Shown: positions 1 to 8,752, counted from the stretch's first letter. The stretch is 64,000 nucleotides of DNA from an uncultured Muribaculaceae bacterium (GCA_910588035.1 CAJUPY010000009.1:1-64000); one strand, 5' to 3'. The notes: generated by a model from the letters alone, not told the origin. Numbers and translations: made by a program.

Positions 1-3
1 TCT

Positions 4-43
4 AAGACGCCCGACTGATCATTCAGCCGGGCGTCTTTTTTTT
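4..43 (+). terminator. Rho-independent terminator of an upstream gene
   Basis: A perfect 10-bp stem (AAGACGCCCG at 4-13 with CGGGCGTCTT at 28-37) is followed by an unbroken T run to 43. It would end a plus-strand transcript whose gene lies left of the window. Confidence 0.85.
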
Positions 44-52
44 GTATATATG

Positions 53-84
53 TTTGTTTCTTAATTGGTTTATAGTTAACTTTG
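53..84 (+). promoter_or_regulatory. Bacteroidetes-type promoter of the first riboswitch unit
   Basis: TTTG at 53-56 and TAACTTTG at 77-84 match the Bacteroidetes -33 (TTTG) and -7 (TAnnTTTG) boxes with a 20-nt spacer. The transcript would start just upstream of the cobalamin aptamer and so include it whole. Confidence 0.7.
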
Positions 85-97
85 CATCGTCTTTCAG

Positions 98-292
98 CGA
101 GGTCCGGAGGGACGTGACTGATTGATGAATGACTCTTGTAATGGGAACTCGGGTGCGAATCCCGGACAGACCCGCTGCTGTGTTTCTTCAACGTGCTGCT
201 TTCTGCAATGCGTCATTTATTTCCGATTATGTCACTGACCTGAGGGTCGGGAAGGCCGGAGATAGAATGCCTGAAGATTAGTCAGAAGACCG
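98..292 (+). promoter_or_regulatory. Cobalamin riboswitch upstream of the LRR surface protein
   Basis: The aptamer shows the conserved GGGAA..GGTGCGAATCCC block near 142-165, the ACAGACCCGCTGCTGT core near 166-181, and a B12-box variant AGTCAGAAGACC ending near 290. These are the signature segments of the adenosylcobalamin riboswitch family. In this family ligand binding normally lowers expression of the downstream gene. Here the controlled gene is a large secreted LRR protein, so the riboswitch suggests a role linked to corrinoid capture. That role is inference. Confidence 0.9.
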
Positions 293-431
293 ACTCGAAG
301 TCATTTTCCCACATAGTCGGTGACTTACGAGGTCTTGAGTCTTCCACGCAATCAAAAACACATCTCGACTTTTATTTTTATGAAGTCGTGTGCCATGTGG
401 CCATTCTGGCCATGGCTTGTGCTGTGAGTAC

Positions 432-480
432 CCTCGTATATTTCCGACAGTGGAAAAAATACGAGGTATTATTTTTTCTT
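432..480 (+). terminator. Candidate riboswitch-controlled attenuator
   Basis: CCTCGTAT (432-439) pairs with ATACGAGG (459-466), extended inside by TTTCC with GGAAA, and is followed by TATTATTTTTTCT. The hairpin lies between the B12 aptamer and the start codon at 499, where an expression platform would sit. It is best read as the intrinsic terminator through which cobalamin stops transcription. Confidence 0.7.
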
Positions 481-498
481 TCATTAATTGCTTACAGC

Positions 499-3400
499 AT
501 GTTTAAAAATTTAGTTTCAATTTTATCGGCTGCGCTTCTTGCAGCCACAACGGCAGTATCGGCAAAAGTGACCGTACAGGGCATCGAACGTCCCGATCTG
601 CCCGACCAATCTATTATCAATCTTGCACCGCAGTACACCAATGCCGACGGATCTTTCAATTTCGAAAGCATCACCACATGGTATGGCGAAGGTGCAAAAA
701 AAGCAGCTTTGGTGATCCAGTGGAATGACCCGCGTGAGGAAAACGCCATTGTCTTCGGTTTCAGGTGGAACGGAGACATCAAGCCGGGTAAAGCCTGGGA
801 AGCGGTGGCGGCTGCCGATCCACGGCTTATCATGGCAGGTGAGACGAGCTCGAGCTACGGCGGCACCATTCAGGGATTCGGCTGGGACGCAGACGGTGGC
901 GGCGATTTCCAGATTAAAAATGGAAGTCAGATCATAACGGCACCGGCCAACGGATACATCAGCATGGGCTCTGGCGACGGATACACTGCCGTGAACCCCG
1001 AGGATTACTGGCAGAGCGGCTGGTTTCAGGGATATTGGTCTTATTGGGTGGCATCGGGTTTCAGTGGAACTCCCGGTTATGCTCAGACCGGGGCCTATTA
1101 CGGAAACCTTGAAGACGGAGCCTTCGACGGCTGGAACTTCGCTGTCAACATGCAGACCACAGGTTTCAAACCTTATGCCAATCCGCCAGCAATGATGCCG
1201 GAAGGCTTCCCGACCCAATTCTATGTCGACGGGGTCTACTACTCTTTGAAAAATTACACCAAAAGAACGGCCGAAGTATGCTCGCCTTTTGTGATTGAGG
1301 GATCGACTGCGGCGGTGGCCTACAAGGGGGAGGTCAAAGTTCCCGCCACCATCAAGGCCGGCAGCGGCGAATTGGCGACAGAACTGACTGTTGTCGGTGT
1401 CGCCGACAATGCGTTTGCAGGTTCTGAAGTGACCTCTGTCAGCCTGCCTGCTTCTGTCAAGGAGTTTGGTGTCAACACTTTCGACGGGTGTAAGTCACTG
1501 ACTTCTGTCGCATTTGCCGCCACACCCGATAAAGTCGGCAAATATATGTTCAACGGGTGTACGTCGCTCAGTCAGGTACCATTGTTTGACAACATGACAG
1601 AGATACCCGACTATTATGCTGCAGGTACACAATGTGAGACGCTGAACGTGCCGGCCACAGTGAAGAAAATCGGTAACTCATCGTTCTCGAATTGTACAAA
1701 ACTGAAGTCGGTTGACCTTTCAGGTGTCACCACGATCGGCAAGAACGCCTTTGAGAACTGTGCAGTGACAACGCTTACGCTGCCACAGTCGCTCAATGAG
1801 ATTAAAGACGCTGCATTTGCAGGCTGTGACGGTCTGACCGATATCTTTTGCAAGCGTCTGTCGCCGATTCTAATCGCAGACAAGACGTTTGCTCAAAAGA
1901 CCTATGAAACGGCTATTGTCCACATCGCGACTGACTACACGGCCGATTACAAGGCTGCCACTGGTTGGAGAAACTTTGTCAATTTCAAAGAATCGAATTT
2001 TGAATTTAAAGATGGTGACAACTTCACCCGCGACGGAATCACCTATCATATCGTTTCCGTTGCTGACAAGACAGTCCATGTTACAGGCTGCTCATTGACA
2101 GGCGATGTCATCATTCCGGCCAGACGACAGTTCCAGGGTGTCGAGTTCGAGGTCACCGAAATCGGCTATTATGCGTTCGGTTATAAAAAAATGACTTCCT
2201 TGACAATTTCTGAAGGTATCACTAAAATCGGTCACCGGGCATTCCAGAACTGCACTTCATTGAAATCTGTCATTTTACCCTCTTCACTCAAGACTATTTG
2301 CGGGCAAGCATTCAAGAGCGCGACAGCATTGACCGAGATTACTCTTCCGGAAGCTGTCACCGAGATTGCCGACTCACTGTTCAACGGGTGTACACTGTTG
2401 GCCAAAGTAAATGTTTCTTCAGGCATCAAACGCATAGGCAAGACTGCTTTCTACAACTGCAAGGCTCTGACTGACTTTGAAATACCGGCTTCTGTGACCG
2501 AAATCGGCGATGCCGCCTTCTATTATGCCGGTCTGACCTCTGTCAAAATACCCGAAGGAATTGTCAAACTGAACAATCAGACATTCCGTTATTCATCTCT
2601 CGAGAGTGTCACACTGCCTTCCACACTGACCTCGATAGGCGAGAGCTGCTTCTCCAACAATAGCAAACTCAAGGAGGTCACGATTCCCGAAGGTGTCACG
2701 ACATTAGGCTCACAGGCCTTCTATTATTGTTCGTCTCTGACCAAGGTCGATATGCCGAAGACGATCAACAAACTCGGTTCATCGCTATTCTCCAATTGCT
2801 CGAAACTTGAAAACTGTGTTATTCCAGAAGGTGTGACTGAAATCCCGTCGTCTACATTCAACAACTGTTCCGTTCTCAAGAGTGTTGTTATTCCATCGAC
2901 AGTCACAACTTTCGGTTCATCGGTTTTCTCAGGATGTAAAGTTCTTGAAGAGATCAACATTCCCGAGGGAGTGAAAATCATTCCCGGCAATTTTGCGACC
3001 AATTGTGCCGCCTTGCGTGCCATTGTCATTCCGTCGACAGTGACATCTATCGGGTCTGAGGCATTCGGTGGTTGCAAGGCTGTCACTGAAGTGATAATTC
3101 CGGCTTCTGTGACGACAATCAACAGCTATCCGTTCAGAAACTCTACGTCGCTGAAGTCGATCGAGTTTAAAAACAAGCTGTCGTCAATTCCATATCAGTT
3201 TGCGTACGGTTGCACGGCTCTCACCACCGTGAAGTTACCCGAAGGGGCTACCCAGATTTCCGGACAGGCATTCATGAACTGTTCGTCACTTGCCTCCATC
3301 GATCTTCCCGCTACGGTTACAAAAATCGCTTCATCGGCATTCAAAGGCTGCACTTCACTCGCCGATATCAATTTGCCGGCCAAACTAAATTCTATCGAAG

Positions 3401-4224
3401 CCAATGCATTTGACGGCTGCACATCGCTCAAAGAACTCGTTCTGCCTGAAACGCAGTGTACGCTTGGCAACAACGTGATTCTAAACAGCGGACTGACTAA
3501 AGTGTGGAGCCGTTGCGTCGCGCCCAAAGCTGCCAGTGCATCCACATTCTTGATTGAAACCGGAAAATATGTTCCCGTTCAGGTGTTCCCCGGTCTCACA
3601 TCGGTTTATTCGGCATTGACCGGCTGGAAGACTTCTGATTTTTCTGAAAATGCGGTCAAGTCAGATTATGCCGAGCAACAACCCTCTGTCAAAGACGACA
3701 AGAAGACATTCGTTGTCAGAGGATCTCTTGATCTCGCTTCTGTTGCGGCTGAAAACGAACCCGAGGCCTTCAGTGAGGCCGAAGCCGGCTATATTGCCGC
3801 CAACGTAAAGGTCAAGGTGCAATATTATGCACTTGAAAACGATGCCGAAACAGATCTCACCCTCTATGACGGTAATGACGGGGGAAAAGATCCGGAACCG
3901 GATTATGCCGAAGCCGATGCAACCTTTGATAACGGACAGCTCGAGGGAGCACTTGACAATCTTGATATCTCGAAGAAATATGCCTATCGCTGGACCTCGG
4001 CAGTCGGGGAGAAAGCCTGTGGCAAGTCGGCCTGGTACACAATTGATCCGAGCAAACTGATTTCGGGCATCGGCGAGATTAACCTTGACATGGTTGAGGA
4101 TACGATCAACGTTTATAACGTTACGGGACGCTGTGTTAGATTCAATGTTCCCCGTTCAGAAGCGACTGACGGACTGCCTGCCGGAATCTATGTGGCCGAC
4201 GGTCAGAAAATAATCGTCAGATAA
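499..4224 (+). CDS. Secreted BspA-type leucine-rich repeat protein under B12 control
   Basis: The protein has 1241 residues from the ATG at 499. An upstream in-frame ATG at 388 lies inside the riboswitch leader and before the attenuator, and is rejected because the signal peptide starts at 499. Residues 1-22 are a signal peptide ending AVSA. Residues about 55-220 form an aromatic, Gly-rich domain with FGFRW, GYWSYWV and DGWNF motifs, like a domain of many secreted bacterial proteins. From about 273 to 1005 runs a long series of LRR_5 (BspA/TpLRR) repeats of roughly 23 residues (AF..C.sL..v.lP..v..I), with a second block header near 500. The last 45 residues (VYNVTGRCVRF..LPAGIYVADG) resemble the C-terminal sorting signal of Bacteroidetes type 9 secretion cargo. 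BspA-like proteins are surface adhesins. Control by cobalamin suggests a corrinoid-related surface function, which is inference. Confidence 0.85.
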   Translation: MFKNLVSILSAALLAATTAVSAKVTVQGIERPDLPDQSIINLAPQYTNADGSFNFESITTWYGEGAKKAALVIQWNDPREENAIVFGFRWNGDIKPGKAWEAVAAADPRLIMAGETSSSYGGTIQGFGWDADGGGDFQIKNGSQIITAPANGYISMGSGDGYTAVNPEDYWQSGWFQGYWSYWVASGFSGTPGYAQTGAYYGNLEDGAFDGWNFAVNMQTTGFKPYANPPAMMPEGFPTQFYVDGVYYSLKNYTKRTAEVCSPFVIEGSTAAVAYKGEVKVPATIKAGSGELATELTVVGVADNAFAGSEVTSVSLPASVKEFGVNTFDGCKSLTSVAFAATPDKVGKYMFNGCTSLSQVPLFDNMTEIPDYYAAGTQCETLNVPATVKKIGNSSFSNCTKLKSVDLSGVTTIGKNAFENCAVTTLTLPQSLNEIKDAAFAGCDGLTDIFCKRLSPILIADKTFAQKTYETAIVHIATDYTADYKAATGWRNFVNFKESNFEFKDGDNFTRDGITYHIVSVADKTVHVTGCSLTGDVIIPARRQFQGVEFEVTEIGYYAFGYKKMTSLTISEGITKIGHRAFQNCTSLKSVILPSSLKTICGQAFKSATALTEITLPEAVTEIADSLFNGCTLLAKVNVSSGIKRIGKTAFYNCKALTDFEIPASVTEIGDAAFYYAGLTSVKIPEGIVKLNNQTFRYSSLESVTLPSTLTSIGESCFSNNSKLKEVTIPEGVTTLGSQAFYYCSSLTKVDMPKTINKLGSSLFSNCSKLENCVIPEGVTEIPSSTFNNCSVLKSVVIPSTVTTFGSSVFSGCKVLEEINIPEGVKIIPGNFATNCAALRAIVIPSTVTSIGSEAFGGCKAVTEVIIPASVTTINSYPFRNSTSLKSIEFKNKLSSIPYQFAYGCTALTTVKLPEGATQISGQAFMNCSSLASIDLPATVTKIASSAFKGCTSLADINLPAKLNSIEANAFDGCTSLKELVLPETQCTLGNNVILNSGLTKVWSRCVAPKAASASTFLIETGKYVPVQVFPGLTSVYSALTGWKTSDFSENAVKSDYAEQQPSVKDDKKTFVVRGSLDLASVAAENEPEAFSEAEAGYIAANVKVKVQYYALENDAETDLTLYDGNDGGKDPEPDYAEADATFDNGQLEGALDNLDISKKYAYRWTSAVGEKACGKSAWYTIDPSKLISGIGEINLDMVEDTINVYNVTGRCVRFNVPRSEATDGLPAGIYVADGQKIIVR

Positions 4225-4300
4225 CTGTAGTATGCTATTAAAATCATAAGGTGCCACTTATTTTGTATTTATGCCATGTTTGGTGCACCTTAGATGTTTT

Positions 4301-4336
4301 ACCGCGGGCTGTCGTGATGACAGCCCGCGGTTTTTT
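4301..4336 (+). terminator. Terminator of the LRR gene
   Basis: A 13-bp perfect stem (4301-4313 with 4319-4331, ACCGCGGGCTGTC and its complement) with a 5-nt loop is followed by TTTTTT. It ends the LRR transcript before the second riboswitch. The inner GGGCTGTC/GACAGCCC stem recurs at 14198-14218. Confidence 0.9.
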
Positions 4337-4378
4337 GTGTTATTGATCAAAGGAGCTTACACGACAGGCGGAAATTTG

Positions 4379-4409
4379 TTTTGGATTATTGAAATTTTCA
4401 TTAATTTTG
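4379..4409 (+). promoter_or_regulatory. Promoter of the second riboswitch unit
   Basis: TAATTTTG at 4402-4409 fits TAnnTTTG. TTTTG at 4379-4383 can serve as the -33 element with an 18-nt spacer, slightly short of the usual 19-21. Transcription would start immediately before the aptamer. Confidence 0.55.
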
Positions 4410-4419
4410 CGTCGTGATT

Positions 4420-4570
4420 TGGTTCGCGTAGACGCGATTAAAAGGGAATCCGGTGTAAATCCGAAACAGACCCGCTACTGTAATTCCGTAAAAAATCAAC
4501 GGCAAAATGCCACTGTCTAATATTCTGATGGGAAGGCGTCGTTGGTATGGATAAGTCAGGAGACCTGCCA
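4420..4570 (+). promoter_or_regulatory. Cobalamin riboswitch upstream of the MetE-like gene
   Basis: Conserved blocks are AGGGAATCCGGTGTAAATCC (4442-4461), ACAGACCCGCTACTGTAA (4466-4483) and the near-consensus B12 box AAGTCAGGAGACCTGCC (4553-4569). Placement upstream of a MetE-family gene agrees with the known logic in which cobalamin represses B12-independent methionine synthesis enzymes. Confidence 0.92.
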
Positions 4571-4689
4571 GTCAAAATTTATTTCAACAATCTCGTGGAT
4601 TAGATTTTGAAGTGAGGAGAACCGACATTGACATAAAAGAGACTGCATTGAAATTCTTGAGTTGCGGCATTATGCCGCGGCTTAGTTTT

Positions 4690-4721
4690 CATGTCGATAG
4701 GTTTGTTGATGTGTTTTTTTT
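4690..4721 (+). terminator. Possible attenuator hairpin of the second riboswitch
   Basis: CATGTCGAT (4690-4698) can pair with GTTGATGTG (4705-4713), including several G-U pairs, and is followed by eight T residues. It lies between aptamer and start codon. It is weaker than the hairpin of the first unit. A GC-rich hairpin GCGGCAT/ATGCCGC at 4664-4678 precedes it and may take part in switching. Confidence 0.4.
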
Positions 4722-4822
4722 ATTCAGTCTTTTCCACTTTAAACCATTATCAATTCATAAAACATGATGTTTAATGAATGGACAAGAACTAACTGAATAA
4801 AAAATTTTAAAAACCAATCGTT

Positions 4823-5938
4823 ATGGAAATGGAAACTGTCGGCATTTTTTTGCCTGAGGAATCACTCATCTCTGCCAGGCACGATTTCGAGCGTGGCTTG
4901 ATTGACCGTACGACATTCACGTCAATAGAGAATAAGGCGGTCTGCGATGTCATCGAACGACAGATTGCCTCAGGTTTGCCTTTTGTCACTTCAGGAGAAT
5001 TGCGCAGAAAACATTGGGCTAAGGACTTTTGGTTCGGGTTGAATGGAATTTCATGCGAACATGTTGACACAGGTCATATATATCAGTCAATAGAATCCAT
5101 CACAGATCTGGTCCGTGTGACATGCAAAATTGACTTCAATCCAACTCACCCTTTCTTCGATGACTTTGTCTTTATGCACGAAGTGGTTGACGGACGTGCC
5201 AAATGTCGTCAGATACTACCTTCTCCAGCTAATCTTCTGTTGGAGATATATTCTTTGTCAGCGGGCAATATTAATAATGTCTATGCATCGCCTGACACTC
5301 TTATCGAAGATATAGTCAGAGCTTATCACAAGACAGCAATTCGGTTATATGAACTCGGTTGTGACTCACTGTTGTATGATGACACGGCTCTTGGACTAAT
5401 GTGTGATGACAACTATACAAAACGACTGCTTCAGGGAGGAATAGATTTGATAAAACTGCATCATGAGCTGATCGCTGTGATTAACGGCTCTCTCGAGAGA
5501 TTGCCCAACGAAATGGAGAAGTGCATATATATTTCCGGTGGTGATACAATTATTCCGGAATGGGAATTCATAGACTATCCCGACAATGTCATGCCGAAAG
5601 CATTATCGTCGATTGAGGCTGATAAATTCTTTATTCCGCTGGAACTGGATAATGATTATGCAATAGAGGTGCTCCGCCATATTCCACAAAACAAGTCCAT
5701 TGTTCTCGGACTCATTGATGCACATACTCCTTTACAGGATAATCTTGAGTCGGTTATAGAAATAACTGACAAAATTAAAAAAATAGTTAAAGAGTCGCGT
5801 TTGGCAATAAGTCCGCGCACAGGCTTCAAGTTGACAAATTACGACAAGAGAGCATTGCTTTATGAAGATCAATGGCGTAAGATAAGAGAGCTTAGAAACT
5901 GTCTGCCGATATTATCTGGCAGAACGGCCTGTTGCTGA
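4823..5938 (+). CDS. MetE/YxjG-like methyltransferase homolog with altered zinc site
   Basis: This 371-residue protein resembles the short, C-terminal-domain-only MetE relatives (YxjG/YxjH and core-MetE types) built on a UROD/MetE TIM barrel. Recognisable blocks are the SGELRR motif (57-62), LYDDTALGLMCDD (184-196) in place of the usual LDDTSWAYLCSD-like block, and GFKLTNYDKRALLYEDQW near the end. Relatives bind zinc through His, Cys and a late Cys (HICRGN and LSPQCGF motifs). Here the matching segments read IYISGGD (235-241) and ISPRTGF (329-335), so the three ligands appear as Tyr236, Ser238 and Thr333; Glu274 is kept. The gene is monocistronic behind a cobalamin riboswitch, consistent with a job in methionine or methyl transfer when B12 is scarce. 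Catalytic competence as a homocysteine methyltransferase is doubtful. Confidence 0.75.
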   Translation: MEMETVGIFLPEESLISARHDFERGLIDRTTFTSIENKAVCDVIERQIASGLPFVTSGELRRKHWAKDFWFGLNGISCEHVDTGHIYQSIESITDLVRVTCKIDFNPTHPFFDDFVFMHEVVDGRAKCRQILPSPANLLLEIYSLSAGNINNVYASPDTLIEDIVRAYHKTAIRLYELGCDSLLYDDTALGLMCDDNYTKRLLQGGIDLIKLHHELIAVINGSLERLPNEMEKCIYISGGDTIIPEWEFIDYPDNVMPKALSSIEADKFFIPLELDNDYAIEVLRHIPQNKSIVLGLIDAHTPLQDNLESVIEITDKIKKIVKESRLAISPRTGFKLTNYDKRALLYEDQWRKIRELRNCLPILSGRTACC

Positions 5939-6231
5939 AAAGAGTCGCTGTTGCAATATGTCATTGATTTGTTCGATGATTGAACGCGATATCATGTGGT
6001 TCCCTCTATAATCATTGCTTGATCGGAGCGCGATGTACGGGTTGCCCGCTGTTTTTGATTTTTTATTTCTTTTTTGAGCAATTATTGAGAGAAACTCGGT
6101 CTTTTTCTGTAAATTAGCAGATTGAAGATGCAGCCGCGACATGAATTTTGATTGCTTAACATCTGTGAGCAATAAAGATGCACCGGTGGCGTTATAAATT
6201 TGCAGAAATGAAATAAATAACAGAATAAGAT
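5939..6231 (+). promoter_or_regulatory. Leader region of recA with a candidate -7 box
   Basis: This 293-bp stretch holds no convincing gene. TAAATTTG at 6195-6202 fits the Bacteroidetes -7 box and lies 29 bp before the recA start. No convincing -33 element, terminator or SOS-box palindrome was seen. Confidence 0.45.
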
Positions 6232-7416
6232 ATGGAAAAACCTGAAAAATCAAAAAAGGCTACAATAAAGAAGGGTGCCGCTGTTGACCCCCGCGAGGCG
6301 CGTCTGAGCGCGCTTGCATCGGCAATGCAGAAAATCGAGAAAGATTATGGCCGTGGAGCGATCATGAAGCTTGGTGACGAGGCTGTAGAGGACGTGGAGG
6401 TCATTCCGACCGGATCGATCGGGCTGAACTACGCTCTTGGAGTAGGCGGTTTTCCGCGAGGCCGAATCATCGAGATCTATGGTCCGGAGTCATCGGGTAA
6501 GACAACGCTCGCCATACACGCTATAGCCGAGGCACAGAAACTTGGCGGCATAGCGGCCATTATCGATGCTGAGCATGCTTTTGACAGGTTCTATGCCGAG
6601 AAACTCGGTGTCGACACCGCCAATCTGCTGATCGCGCAGCCCGACAACGGCGAGCAGGCTCTTGAGATCGCCGAACAGCTGATACGCTCGTCGGCAATCG
6701 ACATCATAGTGGTTGACTCGGTAGCTGCCCTGACTCCGAAAAATGAGATCGAAGGTGAGATGGGAGACCGCAATATGGGGCTTCAGGCACGTCTGATGTC
6801 GCAGGCCATGAGAAAATTGACCGGAGCTATAGCCCGCACAAACACGACCTGCATCTTCATCAATCAGCTTCGTGACAAAATCGGCCAGATGTTCGGCCCG
6901 TCGGAGACGACCACCGGTGGAAACGCCCTCAAGTTCTACGCTTCGGTCAGAATCGACATACGCTCGTCGAGCGCGATTAAAGACGGAGATGACATTCTGG
7001 GTCGTCACACCAAGGTCAAGGTCACGAAAAACAAGGTCGCGCCTCCTTTCAAACGTTGTGAGTTCGACATTATGTTTGGCGAGGGAATCTCTCGTAGCAG
7101 CGAGATCATCGATCTCGGAGTCGAGTACAATATCATCAGCAAGAGCGGCTCATGGTTCAGCTACAATGGAAGCAAACTCGCCCAGGGACGTGACGCCGCC
7201 AAGCGCACGATCGATGACAATCCCGAACTTGCCGAGGAACTTGAACAGAAAATCATGGAGGCGATGACAGCAGCCGACAAGAGCGGTGTCAGAAAGTCTC
7301 CGGCCAAAGAAAAGGAAGAGGAAAAGCCGTCGAAACCGTCGTCTGACACCCTTGATTTCGATGCCGATCTTCCTGATGATTTCTCGATCGAGGAAGAAAT
7401 GGATTTTGAAAGCTGA
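6232..7416 (+). CDS. recA: Recombinase RecA
   Basis: RecA (394 residues) forms ATP-dependent filaments on single-stranded DNA, carries out strand exchange and triggers the SOS response. The Walker A motif GPESSGKT is at 84-91 and Walker B is IDIIVVDSVAAL near 160. The FINQLRDKIGQMFG block and the DNA-binding loop region (EIEGEMGDRNMGLQARLMSQAMRK order of residues) are intact. The C-terminus is extended and strongly acidic (Asp/Glu-rich last 25 residues), typical of RecA autoregulatory tails. An unusually Lys-rich N-terminus precedes the core by about 20 residues. The gene is followed after 8 bp by an iron-sulfur protein gene, so the two may be co-transcribed. Confidence 0.98.
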   Translation: MEKPEKSKKATIKKGAAVDPREARLSALASAMQKIEKDYGRGAIMKLGDEAVEDVEVIPTGSIGLNYALGVGGFPRGRIIEIYGPESSGKTTLAIHAIAEAQKLGGIAAIIDAEHAFDRFYAEKLGVDTANLLIAQPDNGEQALEIAEQLIRSSAIDIIVVDSVAALTPKNEIEGEMGDRNMGLQARLMSQAMRKLTGAIARTNTTCIFINQLRDKIGQMFGPSETTTGGNALKFYASVRIDIRSSSAIKDGDDILGRHTKVKVTKNKVAPPFKRCEFDIMFGEGISRSSEIIDLGVEYNIISKSGSWFSYNGSKLAQGRDAAKRTIDDNPELAEELEQKIMEAMTAADKSGVRKSPAKEKEEEKPSKPSSDTLDFDADLPDDFSIEEEMDFES

Positions 7417-7424
7417 GAAAACGT

Positions 7425-8363
7425 TTGAAGCGTTATCTGAAATATCTGCGCATCATCGTGTCGGTGTTCTGTCTGGCGGCAATGACCGCCACAGGGGCCG
7501 GCACGTCGTCTGCATTGCTGGAGGCTGCCGGATTGATTGAACGGGTTCAGTTCATTCCGTTGGTTCTGTCAATGTCGGTCGGAATGATTGTGCTGTGGTT
7601 CGGGTTGACGTTTCTTTTCGGACGCATATATTGCTCGACTGTCTGTCCGGTCGGCACGGTTCAGGATATTTTTATCAGATTGCCCAGATTGACGCGTAAA
7701 ATGGCGTCGGAAAGGCCGTTCAGATATGCCGCTCCGATGTCGACAATGCGCTACACGCTGCTCGTTGTCGTTCTCGCTTCTCTGCTTGCGGGCATTACGG
7801 CCGTTGCGTGCGTGCTGGATCCGGCCGAGATCTATCTCAGACTTGTAGATCTTGCGGGAGCAACGGTCGCAGTCACGGCGGTGACCCTTGTGACAGTGGC
7901 TCTGATCGCATGGATGTCGGCCAAGAGAGGGCGTTTGTGGTGCAACACAATCTGCCCGGTCGGGACGGCTCTGGGAGCGGTGAGCCGTTTCTCTCTTTTT
8001 CATTTCGACATAGACACCGATCTATGCACCAATTGCCGCCGGTGTGCCGATGTGTGCAAGGCCGAGTGCATCAATCTCGACGACCATGTGGTCGACGGTT
8101 CGAGATGTGTCAATTGTTTTGACTGTATCGCGGTTTGCCGCGACAAAGCCATAGATTACACGACGCGTCGTCATCAGCTGTCTATTCCGATGATGCAGCG
8201 TCTCAAACAACAGAATAACCCTGAGACGGCACTTGATGCCGAGGCGGGAGTGATAAGTAACTTCAGTTCAATCAAATCAATCAAAACCAATGAAAATCAA
8301 ATTTGTGATCGCGCTTCTGATGATGACATTCGCCATGTCGGTCAACGCGCAGACCGCCGCTGA
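7425..8363 (+). CDS. Membrane 4Fe-4S polyferredoxin (NapH/CcoG-like)
   Basis: A 312-residue membrane protein with about four hydrophobic segments. Two CxxxCP motifs follow membrane segments (YCSTVCPVGT and WCNTICPVGT), as in NapH, NosR and RdxA/CcoG proteins. Two classical ferredoxin clusters come next (CTNCRRCADVC and CVNCFDCIAVC). Such proteins pass electrons between the membrane and periplasmic or cytoplasmic partners; the partner is unknown. The start is a TTG at 7425, chosen because it begins the MKRYLKYLRI-type N-terminus just ahead of the first hydrophobic segment; the next ATG would cut into it. Its last 74 bp overlap the next gene in another frame, and its final 25 residues look non-conserved, so a late frameshift extending the tail is possible. 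Confidence 0.8.
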   Translation: MKRYLKYLRIIVSVFCLAAMTATGAGTSSALLEAAGLIERVQFIPLVLSMSVGMIVLWFGLTFLFGRIYCSTVCPVGTVQDIFIRLPRLTRKMASERPFRYAAPMSTMRYTLLVVVLASLLAGITAVACVLDPAEIYLRLVDLAGATVAVTAVTLVTVALIAWMSAKRGRLWCNTICPVGTALGAVSRFSLFHFDIDTDLCTNCRRCADVCKAECINLDDHVVDGSRCVNCFDCIAVCRDKAIDYTTRRHQLSIPMMQRLKQQNNPETALDAEAGVISNFSSIKSIKTNENQICDRASDDDIRHVGQRADRR

Positions 8364-8718
8364 GATCGAAGCTACGGTCAAAAAAATGGAAAATCCCGCG
8401 ACTCCTTGCAACAAGGCACCCGAGGCTTTCAATTCCTTTATCAAGAAGTTCTCGACCGACGAGGCATTCATGAAATCGCGCATCAGTCTTCCCGAGAAGG
8501 AGCTGACCGATTTCGCAGAGGTGCTCAAGCCCGAGAACATGACGGCGAAACTGCCCTATGAGAAAGACGGTGACGAGTTCTATCAGTCGTGGGGAGAGCT
8601 GCAGTATAACAAGGCTTATCTCGAGTGTGGCATTGTCGACAGCTATTGCACCCACACATTCGAGTTCACCCGTAAGGGCGGCTTGTGGCATCTGACCCAC
8701 ATCGTGCCGGGCGAGTGA
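8290..8718 (+). CDS. Small secreted protein, DUF4348-like
   Basis: 142 residues with a signal peptide (MKIKFVIALLMMTFAMSVNA, cleavage near AQT). The rest is a compact acidic domain in which FNSFIKKFSTDEAFMKSRI and GLWHLTHI match the look of Bacteroidales DUF4348 periplasmic proteins. That assignment is by recall of the pattern and not certain. The function is unknown. It overlaps the end of the iron-sulfur protein gene by 74 bp and is followed by a strong terminator. Confidence 0.7.
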   Translation: MKIKFVIALLMMTFAMSVNAQTAAEIEATVKKMENPATPCNKAPEAFNSFIKKFSTDEAFMKSRISLPEKELTDFAEVLKPENMTAKLPYEKDGDEFYQSWGELQYNKAYLECGIVDSYCTHTFEFTRKGGLWHLTHIVPGE

Positions 8719-8752
8719 TCGACAGTTGTAAAATTCAGATCCTTAATATAAG

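Noticed and set aside
388..498. N-terminal extension of the LRR protein from an ATG at 388
   Set aside because: It lies within the riboswitch leader and spans the attenuator hairpin; the ATG at 499 begins a clear signal peptide.
523..1218. Minus-strand open frame of 231 codons inside the LRR gene
   Set aside because: Shadow of the LRR coding sequence; no promoter and no recognisable domain.
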